Assembly (NCBI GenBank): GCA_964538375.1
Contig: CAZIFQ010000005.1
Span: forward strand, 97,741 to 161,740
Direction: 5' to 3'
Length of the DNA: 64,000 nt
Source: JAUUZQ01 sp964538375
GTDB taxonomy: Bacteria; Bacteroidota; Bacteroidia; Bacteroidales; GCA-2748055
The position numbers and the translations under genes are program-made. Under the pieces are notes generated by a model that was given only the letters and a program-made list of their open reading frames with translations, was not told the DNA's origin and did not search any database. Below, one piece after another: positions 52,043-60,710 of this stretch; the first letter of the stretch is position 1; each line of letters begins with the position of its first letter.

Positions 52043-52420
52043 TTATAAACCAATTAGATGTTTTAGCTCAGAAATCTGACTGTTCCAAAGATTAATGGCA
52101 TCTTCTTTTTCATCTTCTTCAGCGAAATCAGTGATTAGGAGGGCGAGATCGCCTGTTAATTCATCTTTATGAATCTTAAACTCAAAGTAGGATTCATCGT
52201 TTTCATCTTCTTCCCACTTGAAGCGTATGTATTTATTATCTTTTTTCGAGAGAACTTCTGCAATCTGCTCAGTACCTTCCCATAAGAAAGTAAATCGTCC
52301 TTTTCTTAAGTTTACGTCTTCAGCAAACCATTCTGAAAGCCCTCCGGGTGTACTCAATCTGTTAAACAAGACTTTGGGAGATGTATTCAAAGTATACTCC
52401 AGTTCATATTTAGCTACCAT
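52043..52420 (-). CDS. START/AHSA1-like domain protein
   Basis: A 125-residue protein with the START-like fold: 'YELEYTLNTSPKVLFNRLSTPGGLSEWFAEDV' (first strand and helix, quoted in two ideas: residues 4-35), 'RFTFLWEGTEQIAEVL' and 'IRFKWEEDENDESYFEFKI', then a final helix 'AINLWNSQISELKHLIGL'. This is the AHSA1/SRPBCC class, which holds hydrophobic ligands or aids chaperones; no catalytic residue is expected. Its stop lies 85 bases from the start of the LptF/G gene on the same strand, and the operon promoter is in between. No signal peptide. Confidence 0.85.
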   Translation of the reverse strand: MVAKYELEYTLNTSPKVLFNRLSTPGGLSEWFAEDVNLRKGRFTFLWEGTEQIAEVLSKKDNKYIRFKWEEDENDESYFEFKIHKDELTGDLALLITDFAEEDEKEDAINLWNSQISELKHLIGL

Positions 52421-52562
52421 GAAATCGGATTTTATCGGATAATTAGGTGTCTTTCTGCAATATAATAAAATTATGTGATTAATAAAATTATCAGATATTG
52501 TGCCAGATAAAAAGAGGTTGATTCAAAAATCATATTCTATCTTTAGAATTTTCCTCGATATT

Positions 52563-53942
52563 ATGAAATCTTATTCAAGAGCAGAAAAACAGGCAGCATT
52601 GGCAGCTGCAACATTTGCAGCATTTTTGACTCCTTTCCTGGGGGCAGCACTTAATGTGGCTCTGCCAACAATTGGAGAAGAATTTGAAGCAAATGCTATT
52701 CACCTTAATTTAATTGCCACCGTTTATCTTTTATCTACTGCTATGTTCATCCTGCCATTTGGAAAATTGGGTGATATTGTAGGCAGGAAAAAGATATTTA
52801 GTTATGGCTTGATCGTTTTCCTTGTTTCAACGGTAATGGGAGCACTATCTCCCAGTATGACCTTCTTAATTATTTTTCGGGTTCTACAAGGAATTGGAAG
52901 TGCCATGATCTTTGGAACCGCTGTAGCTATCCTGACATCAATTTTTCCTCCGGGGGAAAGGGGAAGGGCACTGGGAATAAATGTGGCAGCAGTATATATT
53001 GGTTTGTCGGTAGGGCCTTTTGTCGGTGGACTATTAACTCAATACCTGGGATGGAGAAGTGTATTTTGGGTTTTAATTCCTTTTGGAATTGTCGCATTCA
53101 TTCTTATTCGCATAAAGATAAAGGGAGATTGGGCCGATTCGATGGGGGAGAAATTTGACTGGTGGGGCTCGCTGTTTTATATGTTCACCTTATTGTTTCT
53201 GATGATTGGTTTTAGCTTTCTACCGGAATGGTATGGATATATATTTATATTGATTGGCTGCTTATCCCTGTTTCTTTTTATCAGGTTTGAAAACAGAATA
53301 TCAAATCCCCTCCTGGAGATATCACTGTTTCGTCTGAACAGGGTATTTGCCTTTTCCAATCTCGCTGCATTAATAAACTATAGCGCCACTTTCGGTGTTG
53401 GTTTTTTAATGAGTCTTTACCTCCAATACATCAAGGGACTGGACCCAAGGGGTGCAGGTATTATTTTGGTTGTACAACCGCTCATAATGGCTGTTTTTTC
53501 TCCTGTGACAGGAAAATTATCCGACAGGATTCAGCCACAGCTTTTAGCTTCCATTGGCATGGCATTTACTACTGTTGGCCTTGTATTGCTTATATTTCTG
53601 CAGGCAGATACGCATATTGCCTACGTTCTGTTCGTTCTTTCTTTGCTCGGTATAGGTTTTGCGCTATTTTCCTCTCCCAATACCAATGCTATAATGAGCT
53701 CTGTTGAGCGAAAGCACCTTGGCATAGCTTCAGGTGCCGTGGGGACGATGAGAATGATAGGACAGATGCTAAGCATGAGTATAGTCTTAATACTTTTCTC
53801 TGTACTTATTGGCAAAGCAGAGATATCGCCCGAAGTACATGGCGCATTCTTATCCTCCATGCATATTGCATTCCTGATCTTTTCTGTTCTCTGTTTTGTT
53901 GGAATATTTGCCTCGGTAGCCAGGGGAAAGATTGGAAAATAA
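52563..53942 (+). CDS. MFS drug/solute exporter (DHA2, EmrB/QacA-like)
   Basis: A 459-residue 14-helix major facilitator. Motif A is 'GKLGDIVGRKKIFSYG' (helix 2-3 loop) and motif C 'GLSVGPFVGGLLTQYLGWRS' (helix 5), which mark proton-driven exporters; 'LNVALPTIGEEFEANAIHLN' is the usual opening of DHA2. It likely expels a hydrophobic compound. The frame is open 21 codons upstream from a GTG at 52500, but the ATG at 52563 matches the usual N-terminus. No adaptor or regulator is next to it; it is divergent from the START-like gene. Confidence 0.88.
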   Translation: MKSYSRAEKQAALAAATFAAFLTPFLGAALNVALPTIGEEFEANAIHLNLIATVYLLSTAMFILPFGKLGDIVGRKKIFSYGLIVFLVSTVMGALSPSMTFLIIFRVLQGIGSAMIFGTAVAILTSIFPPGERGRALGINVAAVYIGLSVGPFVGGLLTQYLGWRSVFWVLIPFGIVAFILIRIKIKGDWADSMGEKFDWWGSLFYMFTLLFLMIGFSFLPEWYGYIFILIGCLSLFLFIRFENRISNPLLEISLFRLNRVFAFSNLAALINYSATFGVGFLMSLYLQYIKGLDPRGAGIILVVQPLIMAVFSPVTGKLSDRIQPQLLASIGMAFTTVGLVLLIFLQADTHIAYVLFVLSLLGIGFALFSSPNTNAIMSSVERKHLGIASGAVGTMRMIGQMLSMSIVLILFSVLIGKAEISPEVHGAFLSSMHIAFLIFSVLCFVGIFASVARGKIGK

Positions 53943-53963
53943 TTTGGGGATTTTGGAATGAAA

Positions 53964-53991
53964 AGAGACGCGCCTCATGGCGCGTCTCTAC
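53964..53991. repeat. Dispersed palindromic repeat, copy 4 (GC-centre type, inverted)
   Basis: Arms AGAGACGCGCC and GGCGCGTCTCT pair perfectly around TCAT, followed by AC. The reverse complement is the same as copy 3 at 23411-23437 over 27 bases. It lies right after the MFS gene; the palindrome could also act as a terminator. Confidence 0.8.
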
Positions 53992-54019
53992 AAATACAAA
54001 TAATTATTTATCCTGGAGT

Positions 54020-54181
54020 TTATTTTTTTAGCACTTTCATGCTGTATGCATTGTTGCCGTCTGCAACCCTGATAAAATACAGACCGTTTGGCTGAGCTGA
54101 AAAGTCAATGGTTTTTTCAGTGCTCGGCTTTTCAATAAATTCAGCTTACAATTTGTATAAAGGAGGATTCAGTATATCCAC
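54020..54181 (-). pseudogene. T9SS C-terminal sorting-domain remnant
   Basis: Read on the minus strand, the frame gives VDILNPPLYKL, a TAA, then AEFIEKPSTEKTIDFSAQ followed by PNGLYFIRVADGNNAYSMKV and LKK before the stop at 54020. The 'xPNGLYFIRV...KVLKK' end is unmistakable T9SS sorting-domain sequence. The body is missing and stops are in frame both inside and just upstream. This is the tail of a deleted cargo gene that ran leftward. Confidence 0.6.
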
Positions 54182-54265
54182 TTAATTATGAAAGAAATAT
54201 GAACCTAACCATGTAAGTTACGATATCAAAATATAATTGTCAAGGATTATTTGAGCAAAGAAACT

Positions 54266-54328
54266 ATGTTAAAGAAACTATCCCTATTGATATTTTTCTA
54301 TATTGGGATGCATATACATCTTGAATAA
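54266..54328 (+). pseudogene. Signal-peptide-like 20-codon ORF, possible gene remnant
   Basis: An ATG at 54266 opens MLKKLSLLIFFYIGMHIHLE and then stops. The basic start plus hydrophobic run looks like an N-terminal export signal. It ends 19 bases before the DUF1846 gene. It may be the 5' end of a deleted gene or a chance frame in AT-rich DNA. Confidence 0.25.
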
Positions 54329-54347
54329 ATAAACTTTTAGTATTGTT

Positions 54348-55886
54348 ATGACCCCTAAACCTGACTTTAGCCGGAAAATTGGATTCGACAACGAAGCGTA
54401 TATCAAAGCTCAAACCGAGTCTATCCTGGAGCGTGTTGACCTATACCAGGAAAAGTTATACCTGGAGTTCGGGGGGAAGATTATGTACGATTACCATGCA
54501 TCAAGGGTATTACCGGGATTTGACCCAAATGTAAAAATGCGACTTCTTCAGGAACTAAAGGATAAAGCCGATATAATAATGTGTGTGCATGCCGGAGATA
54601 TTGAGAGAAAAAAGATGCGTGCAGATTTTGGTATTAGTTATGATTCAGATGCTTTGAAAACTATTGATGACTTCAAGGAATGGGGCCTGGACATAACAGC
54701 AGTTGTAATTACCCGTTACAAGAACCAGCCCCAGGCAAGATCATTTAAAAACAAGCTTGAGCGAAACGGAGTCAAAGTGTATACCCATGGATATACGGAG
54801 GGTTACCCTACAGATGTGGACTTGATTGTGAGTGACCAGGGATATGGAGCCAATCCACATATTGAAACCACAAAGCCGATCGTAGTAGTAACTGCTCCCG
54901 GACCTGGAAGTGGAAAGCTGGCCACTTGCCTGAATAATCTCTACCATGACTATAAGCAGGGGATAAAAGCAGGGTATGCAAAATTCGAAACTTTTCCCAT
55001 CTGGAACCTGCCTATCACACACAAGGTAAATATTGCCTATGAAGCAGCAACGGTTGACCTGAAGGATATTGTTCAGATTGATTATCATCACCTGGAGGCC
55101 TACAATATAAAAACAGTAAATTACAACCGGGACAATGAGGCCTTCCCATTGCTTAAAAGGATTCTTGAAAAGATTACGGGGGAAGAGGCGATGTACAAAT
55201 CTCCCACTGATATGGGCGTCAACAGGGCAAGCAAAGGAATTGTAAATGATGAAGTGATTGCCGAAGCGTCTCATCAAGAGATCATACGCAGGTTTTTTCG
55301 TTGTAAGGTTGAGTATGCCATGGGACTGGTCGAAAAAGACTCATTAGACAGGTCAAAGGAGATCATGGAGAAGGTAAAAGCGAAGGAAGAGGACAGGAGT
55401 GTTGTTATGCCCTGCAGGCAGGCGGCCCAGGAAGCAAATAAAACGGGGAAAGGAAGTGATGGAACGTATTGCGGAGCAGCCATTGAACTGAAAGATGGTA
55501 CCATCATCACGGGAAAGAACTCACCGCTCATGCATGCGTCCTCAAGTCTCATCCTGAATGCCACCAAACACCTGGCTGGTTTACCCGATAATATTTTACT
55601 CTTACCTGCCAATATGATCGAGAAGGTTGCTTTCTTAAAAAAAGAGATCCTTACAGGGAAAATGGTAAGTCTTGACGTGGAAGAAACGTTGATCATGCTG
55701 GGCATATCTGCCATCTCCAATCCGGCTGCCCAGGTATCCATAGAAAAGTTGTCTGAACTGCGAGATTGCGAAGTTCACCTGAGCCACATACCCACACCCG
55801 GAGATGAAGCAGGACTGAGAAAATTGCATGTTAATCTCACCTGTGATCCGGAATTTTCTTCAACGAGTTTGTTTATGGGGGAGTAG
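54348..55886 (+). CDS. DUF1846 family protein
   Basis: A 512-residue protein that matches DUF1846 (UPF0371) along its whole length: 'GFDNEAYIKAQTESILERVD', 'LEFGGKIMYDYHASRVLPGF', 'AGDIERKKMRADFGISYDSD', 'VVVVTAPGPGSGKLATCLNN' with a P-loop-like glycine motif, and 'GVNRASKGIVNDEVIAEAS'. The family has about 500 residues, is widespread in bacteria, and its activity is not established; the GPGSGK stretch suggests nucleotide handling. It is cytoplasmic with no signal peptide. It is a single-gene unit with debris on its 5' side. Confidence 0.88.
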   Translation: MTPKPDFSRKIGFDNEAYIKAQTESILERVDLYQEKLYLEFGGKIMYDYHASRVLPGFDPNVKMRLLQELKDKADIIMCVHAGDIERKKMRADFGISYDSDALKTIDDFKEWGLDITAVVITRYKNQPQARSFKNKLERNGVKVYTHGYTEGYPTDVDLIVSDQGYGANPHIETTKPIVVVTAPGPGSGKLATCLNNLYHDYKQGIKAGYAKFETFPIWNLPITHKVNIAYEAATVDLKDIVQIDYHHLEAYNIKTVNYNRDNEAFPLLKRILEKITGEEAMYKSPTDMGVNRASKGIVNDEVIAEASHQEIIRRFFRCKVEYAMGLVEKDSLDRSKEIMEKVKAKEEDRSVVMPCRQAAQEANKTGKGSDGTYCGAAIELKDGTIITGKNSPLMHASSSLILNATKHLAGLPDNILLLPANMIEKVAFLKKEILTGKMVSLDVEETLIMLGISAISNPAAQVSIEKLSELRDCEVHLSHIPTPGDEAGLRKLHVNLTCDPEFSSTSLFMGE

Positions 55887-55962
55887 GGGGTAGAACCTCC
55901 CGCAGAAACATGAATAATATGGCACAGATATTGAGGTTTAATCTACTACACTGTTAGAAGAG

Positions 55963-58251
55963 ATGGCACAAAAGCAGCAATTAGCAATCAAATACATAGC
56001 ATTTCTTTTTTTTCTTTCTATTGCTTCATTAAGTTTTGCCCAGGAATCAAGTGGAAAACAAGAAAAGCCAAAAATTGGCTTAGTATTAAGTGGGGGCGGA
56101 GCAAAGGGATTGGCACACATTGGAGTGATCAAAGTTCTGGAAGAAGCAGGGATTAAACCCGATATTATTACCGGAACAAGTATGGGTAGTATTATCGGAG
56201 CTTTATATGCCGTAGGTTATACCACTGAAGAAATGAGTGAGATCACTACAAATGCTGATTGGGAATACCTTTTAATTCACACAGAAACATTAGAAAAAGT
56301 TTCACTAGCTGAAAAGTCAGAGTCAAATAAATATCTTTTTTCAATGCCAGTAAAGGGCAAGCAAATAGACCTTCCCATTGGTCTAATTGAGGGACAACAC
56401 ATTGAAAGTTATCTCTCAGAGCTATTCTGGCCTTTAACAGCAGAGGAAGATTTTAATACTTTACCCATTCCCTTTCATTGTATGTCGGTAGACCTGATTT
56501 CGGGAAAAACTTTTGAACACCGTTCCGGGGATCTGGCAAAATCCATCAGGGCAAGTATGTCCATTCCCACTATCTTTTCACCGGTACCTATGGATTCAAT
56601 GCTCCTGGTTGACGGAGGAATAACCGATAATTTCCCTGTTCAGGAAGCCCTTGAAATGGGAGCTGACATTATTATTGGTGTTTATGTTGGTTTCGACGAG
56701 GATGTAGCAGCTGAAGACCTCTCCTCTATTACTGATATATTGCAACGTTCAATTGCTCTTGCTGGTATTGTTGAGGCGAAAGCCCAATTTTCGAAATGCG
56801 ATATTCTAATAAATCCCGAACTGGGGGACTATGGGGTTAGTGATTTTCTCAATGGCGAGATAATTGAGAAGCTGGGGGAAGAAGCTGCGCGCAAACAATA
56901 CGATGAAATTGAAGCACTTGTTAAAAAATACGATCTAAAATATAAAGAGACCCAAAAATTCAAGCAGGTTAAGAAAGTTTTAATCAGTGATATTGAGGTT
57001 GAAAATCTACAATATCTGGATGAGAAATATGTAAGGTCGAAATCAGGTATCCATCCCGGAGACTCAGTTTCTTTTAAGGATATAAAGGAAACCATAGAAA
57101 ATATGTATGGTACACAGCATTTTCTAAAACTTACATATTCTCTGAAAAAGAGTAAAAATGGGGAGGCCTATGTATTGGTTTTTCATGTAAAGGAAAATCA
57201 ACGCGCCCTTATAGGTATAGCACCTAATTTCGACGTTGACCTGGGAGTTGGACTGGTTGCAAATATCACACTTCGTAATATTATCACGCCCTCATCACGT
57301 TTTCTGATCAGTGCAAAAATCGCTGAAGATCCGGGCATTAATGTTGCACTCGATAAGAAACTAGGAAAAAGTCAGCAATTCTCCGACCATTATTTCCTGA
57401 ATGCATACAATTATGAACTACCCTATCAGTTAGGAAATGAATATTTAGGAATCTATAAACGCTATTATTTTGATAGCGGATATGGAATATATTGTGCACT
57501 GAGCCTAAATCATCAGTTAGGAGTCAATTTGTATTATAAATACAACCTGTATATACCCGGCCAGGGTTTCATGAACTTTGATGCTGAAGCTGAACCTAAA
57601 AGGGACAAATCCGCTGCATTAGGATCTAATTTTTACTATAAAATGAATACTACGGACGATTTATACTTCCCCGGAAAAGGAAATAAGCTGGAGATTTCGA
57701 TTGAAAATGCCTATAGTCCAAATCCCACAATCGTTTTAGCTCAAAATGCTACTCAAAGTGAATATTATTTCCCAGAAAGCAAAAATTTTTCCACCACTCT
57801 GCTTATAGATTATAATTGGTACAAATTATTTGCTAAAAGATTCACCTATAATTTTGGAGCGGGAGTTGGTCTGCGTTCTAATGACCCGGGTTTTAGCGGA
57901 ATATTTTTATTGGGCGGCCCTCAGTTCAATAATAATTTAACTTTTATGAACTTCGCCGGTTATAATTTTGCTGAAGTCTATACCCAGAATTACAGCTATG
58001 TAAACTCAACAGTTAATTTGGAAATAATTTCCGGACTATATCTAAGTGCAACAGTAAATATTGGGAACATGGCCATGACTAACAAGGATCTTTTTCAAAA
58101 CTTTATAAATAATGATATCGGAGATTACTATATTGGGTTCAATACCGGGGTAAAATATAATTCTATTCTTGGACCAATTCAATTGTTGATTTCAAACAAT
58201 AACAAAGACAATAGGTCACGCCTCCATTTGAGCATAGGATTCCCTTTCTAA
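55963..58251 (+). CDS. Patatin-like phospholipase with POTRA and outer-membrane barrel (type Vd-like)
   Basis: A 762-residue protein made of a signal peptide (FLFFLSIASLSFAQ), a patatin lipase domain (about 38-240), a POTRA-like domain (about 345-425) and a C-terminal 16-strand-size barrel of the BamA/Omp85 type (about 430-762, ending 'RLHLSIGFPF' with terminal Phe). Lipase residues: oxyanion 'LSGGGAKGLAHIG', nucleophile Ser in 'GTSMGS' (about 74), and the Asp of the dyad in 'VDGGITDNFPV' (about 216). PlpD of Pseudomonas is the type member; it is a type Vd autotransporter whose lipase reaches the surface or is released. All catalytic residues are present. It likely acts on phospholipids. Confidence 0.9.
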   Translation: MAQKQQLAIKYIAFLFFLSIASLSFAQESSGKQEKPKIGLVLSGGGAKGLAHIGVIKVLEEAGIKPDIITGTSMGSIIGALYAVGYTTEEMSEITTNADWEYLLIHTETLEKVSLAEKSESNKYLFSMPVKGKQIDLPIGLIEGQHIESYLSELFWPLTAEEDFNTLPIPFHCMSVDLISGKTFEHRSGDLAKSIRASMSIPTIFSPVPMDSMLLVDGGITDNFPVQEALEMGADIIIGVYVGFDEDVAAEDLSSITDILQRSIALAGIVEAKAQFSKCDILINPELGDYGVSDFLNGEIIEKLGEEAARKQYDEIEALVKKYDLKYKETQKFKQVKKVLISDIEVENLQYLDEKYVRSKSGIHPGDSVSFKDIKETIENMYGTQHFLKLTYSLKKSKNGEAYVLVFHVKENQRALIGIAPNFDVDLGVGLVANITLRNIITPSSRFLISAKIAEDPGINVALDKKLGKSQQFSDHYFLNAYNYELPYQLGNEYLGIYKRYYFDSGYGIYCALSLNHQLGVNLYYKYNLYIPGQGFMNFDAEAEPKRDKSAALGSNFYYKMNTTDDLYFPGKGNKLEISIENAYSPNPTIVLAQNATQSEYYFPESKNFSTTLLIDYNWYKLFAKRFTYNFGAGVGLRSNDPGFSGIFLLGGPQFNNNLTFMNFAGYNFAEVYTQNYSYVNSTVNLEIISGLYLSATVNIGNMAMTNKDLFQNFINNDIGDYYIGFNTGVKYNSILGPIQLLISNNNKDNRSRLHLSIGFPF

Positions 58252-58356
58252 TCTAATTTATCTGTTCCGTCGCATCTATTGAAAAAGGGTTACATAAAAT
58301 ATTGTAAATCTCTGTATTCTCTATAATTATTCATATAGATACAATTAAGAATTCAG

Positions 58357-59382
58357 TTAGATCAAACCGTGAATTTTAAGTCTTGTTTTATGGTCCTTTA
58401 TCATCTCAATTGTTTTATTAATAAGCTTTTTGTTTTGCTGTGAGGGCTTATTGCTATTTGTATTATTTATTAAAGCGCTTTGTGCATATTCAATAGATTT
58501 GTTAAAATCTTCCATCCACCAATAAGCTATACTTAGGTTGTAATATAGCATTGTTGTGATCTCTTCATTTATTCTGGCTTTCTTATCATGAGACGATTCA
58601 TTTAAGGCTTTTTCCCAGATACTTATTGCTTTTTTAAACTCCTCAGTTTCTTTTTCCTTATCAGACAGACCGGATATCATAATAAATGCATTTTCCATAA
58701 TATCAACGGCTTCATTGAGATCTGAATAATCATGTTTCTTTGCTTTACCTGTGGCAATTTTAATTTTCTTAGTTTTTTCAACATATGAAAAATTGCTTTC
58801 CAACAAATTCTTTATCTCTGATAATGATTTTTTATCAAACTTGTTTTTTAAGTCAGTAAATTTTTCTTTTTCTTCATTTAACTTTGAATCTAGTTCACCT
58901 GTTGAATAAGACCATTTTCCTATATCAAAGTTCATTTGATTTTCATTGTGAATAATGGTTTCTTGAAAGAGTAGTTCACCTGCTAAATCCTTTAAATTTA
59001 ATGTAACAGGATACTCACACTTGATCTTATAATAATAACCAGTGAGGTTTTTGCCTTGATTAACATTATAGACATTTTCCGTAATAAGCTCTTTATGAAC
59101 TTTAAATTCTCCAAATTCTGCGATGATATGTATATCTCCGGTTTCAGCTTTATCATAGCCTTCTAATTTAAGATATTGATTTTTTAATTTGTCAATATCT
59201 CCGTTTTCTGTTGTTATATCAATGATTAATTCTGAGCTATAAGATTTTATTGTTTTATTTAAAGGTTTTAAGGGAAGTTGAGTATAAGTTATTTTTAGAT
59301 TTTTAAAAACGGGCTTTTGAGCTTCGCTTAAAAAAGAGAATGAAAAGCAAATAATGATAAATAATACTGATTTAAAGTTCAT
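58357..59382 (-). CDS. Unrecognised secreted protein with TPR-like C-terminus
   Basis: A 341-residue protein with signal peptide (FIIICFSFSFLSEAQ). The N-terminal half is beta-rich ('FKNLKITYTQLPLKPLNKTI', 'YYYKIKCEYPVTLNLKDL'); the second half is helical with a TPR-like helix pair near the end ('YYNLSIAYWWMEDFNKSIEYAQSAL', given as residues about 280-304). I do not recognise the family. The gene is AT-rich with many AAA, TTT and ATT codons compared with most of the window, like its neighbours to the right. It stands alone, convergent with the patatin gene. Confidence 0.65.
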   Translation of the reverse strand: MNFKSVLFIIICFSFSFLSEAQKPVFKNLKITYTQLPLKPLNKTIKSYSSELIIDITTENGDIDKLKNQYLKLEGYDKAETGDIHIIAEFGEFKVHKELITENVYNVNQGKNLTGYYYKIKCEYPVTLNLKDLAGELLFQETIIHNENQMNFDIGKWSYSTGELDSKLNEEKEKFTDLKNKFDKKSLSEIKNLLESNFSYVEKTKKIKIATGKAKKHDYSDLNEAVDIMENAFIMISGLSDKEKETEEFKKAISIWEKALNESSHDKKARINEEITTMLYYNLSIAYWWMEDFNKSIEYAQSALINNTNSNKPSQQNKKLINKTIEMIKDHKTRLKIHGLI

Positions 59383-59526
59383 AATATTTGATTTTATAAT
59401 TTTTAATGATTAAAGGTACACTAATTGGTTCTGTCCTTTAGATTTACAATCTGAATATTTAATAGAAAATGACATTGTTGGGATGAGGTATCTCAAAGGT
59501 GAGATTCATAACCTCTATTTTGTTTA

Positions 59527-59652
59527 TTATTGAAAAAAGAATGGGGTGAACTCTGGTTCGTAAAGGAATACTCCATTTTTATATAAAACATTTCCAAAAT
59601 CGTACAGAACATAATATTGTAAGAAGGTCTCAGAATACCTGGGGTAATTCAT
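59527..59652 (-). other. Small ORF or gene fragment in the 59383-59668 gap
   Basis: The 286-base gap between two leftward genes holds an open minus frame with ATG at 59652: MNYPRYSETFLQYYVLYDFG, then NVLYKNGVFLYEPEFTPFFFQ in two pieces of 20 and 21 when joined (shown only by its ends NVLYKNG and TPFFFQ). It is 41 residues long and rich in Tyr and Phe, which is more protein-like than chance frames here. It remains open upstream into the end of the neighbouring gene in another frame. It may be a fragment of a secreted protein. No start signal was found. Confidence 0.25.
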
Positions 59653-59668
59653 TAAATGAAGATCCTGA

Positions 59669-60709
59669 CTATTTCGAATGTCGGTTAAAAAATGATTCGA
59701 CTGCTTTATTCCATTCTTTTAGGGATTTTTTTCGCTCCTTATTGTTGGATTCAAGAACTTCATTCGATTCATTAACAGCCTGATTATATGTAGCTACTGC
59801 TTCGTTATATGTATCTATATCTTGCTGTGTTCTGTCCCTGGATTTAATTGATTCAAAGTTTTTTGATATTTTTTCAAAGTTATCTTTCTTCATATAAAAG
59901 TCTGTCGTAACCGGGAAACCTTCTTCTGCTTCATTCTTATAAAATCTTAGTATTTTCTGTAATTGAAGCTTTAGCTCTGAATCTTCCCGAAGTCCCCTTA
60001 TAGTATCTGCTTTTTCCAATCCTTCAGATGAATACGAAAGCAGAGTACTTGTATTCTGCTCAAAGGCACTGAGATCATTACGCATCATTGCGTCCATCAC
60101 ATATATTTCCTGTTTGTATGATTTAAAAAATATCAAATACAATTCGTTATAGTACTTCAATGTCTCACTCGCCCTGCTTATACGTTCTGAGGTTTTGTCA
60201 GAATCCCCTTCGACCAGGTTTATGTCATACCTTGAGGCAAATGCCTTTTGAGCCACAATCATTTCATCAAACGCGGCATTGACCTTGTCATTCGCCTGCT
60301 CTTTGGCTAAGAGGTAGGCCTCCATCAAATCATACGATTGTTCTGCGATGTCTTCCATATCTAATATCTTATCAAAATCCTCCCTAAGGATTGTATAACT
60401 TAAAGACAAGTAGTTAACTACTGTACTTTTTAGACTATCGTCTGGCGTTATTTTCCGTATTCTTTGAACTGCGTATTTTGCATTCCAGACTTCTACTATA
60501 AGTTCTTGTCGCTTGTTCTCAACTTTCCTGGCCCCTTTGCCCCGTGTAACGGCCTTTAAATATGCCCATGTCTCATTCTTTGAGTTTTCGACTGTCGAAA
60601 AAATATCATTCATATACTTCCACGCATTGTCATCAGCTTGTGCCTGAAGTTTGTCAGGCACAATAAGTACTCCCAATAAGATGAATAGCATGCTAAAATA
60701 GGTTCTCAT
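59669..60709 (-). CDS. Secreted helical protein (LIC11966-like surface protein?)
   Basis: A 346-residue protein with signal peptide (LFILLGVLIVPDKLQAQ) and an almost wholly helical mature part with long heptad-like stretches ('NAWKYMNDIFSTVENSKNET' at the start). It resembles the LIC11966 family of surface proteins, named from Leptospira, in size and layout; that is recalled from memory and I rate it as tentative. Function unknown. It starts 1 base after the stop of the Prc-like protease gene (TGA-A-ATG), so the two are translated together, and it may be a partner or substrate of that protease. Confidence 0.6.
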   Translation of the reverse strand: MRTYFSMLFILLGVLIVPDKLQAQADDNAWKYMNDIFSTVENSKNETWAYLKAVTRGKGARKVENKRQELIVEVWNAKYAVQRIRKITPDDSLKSTVVNYLSLSYTILREDFDKILDMEDIAEQSYDLMEAYLLAKEQANDKVNAAFDEMIVAQKAFASRYDINLVEGDSDKTSERISRASETLKYYNELYLIFFKSYKQEIYVMDAMMRNDLSAFEQNTSTLLSYSSEGLEKADTIRGLREDSELKLQLQKILRFYKNEAEEGFPVTTDFYMKKDNFEKISKNFESIKSRDRTQQDIDTYNEAVATYNQAVNESNEVLESNNKERKKSLKEWNKAVESFFNRHSK

Positions 60710-60710
60710 T

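Noticed and set aside
54741..55277. A 178-codon reverse frame within the DUF1846 gene
   Set aside because: Antisense shadow of a strongly conserved gene.
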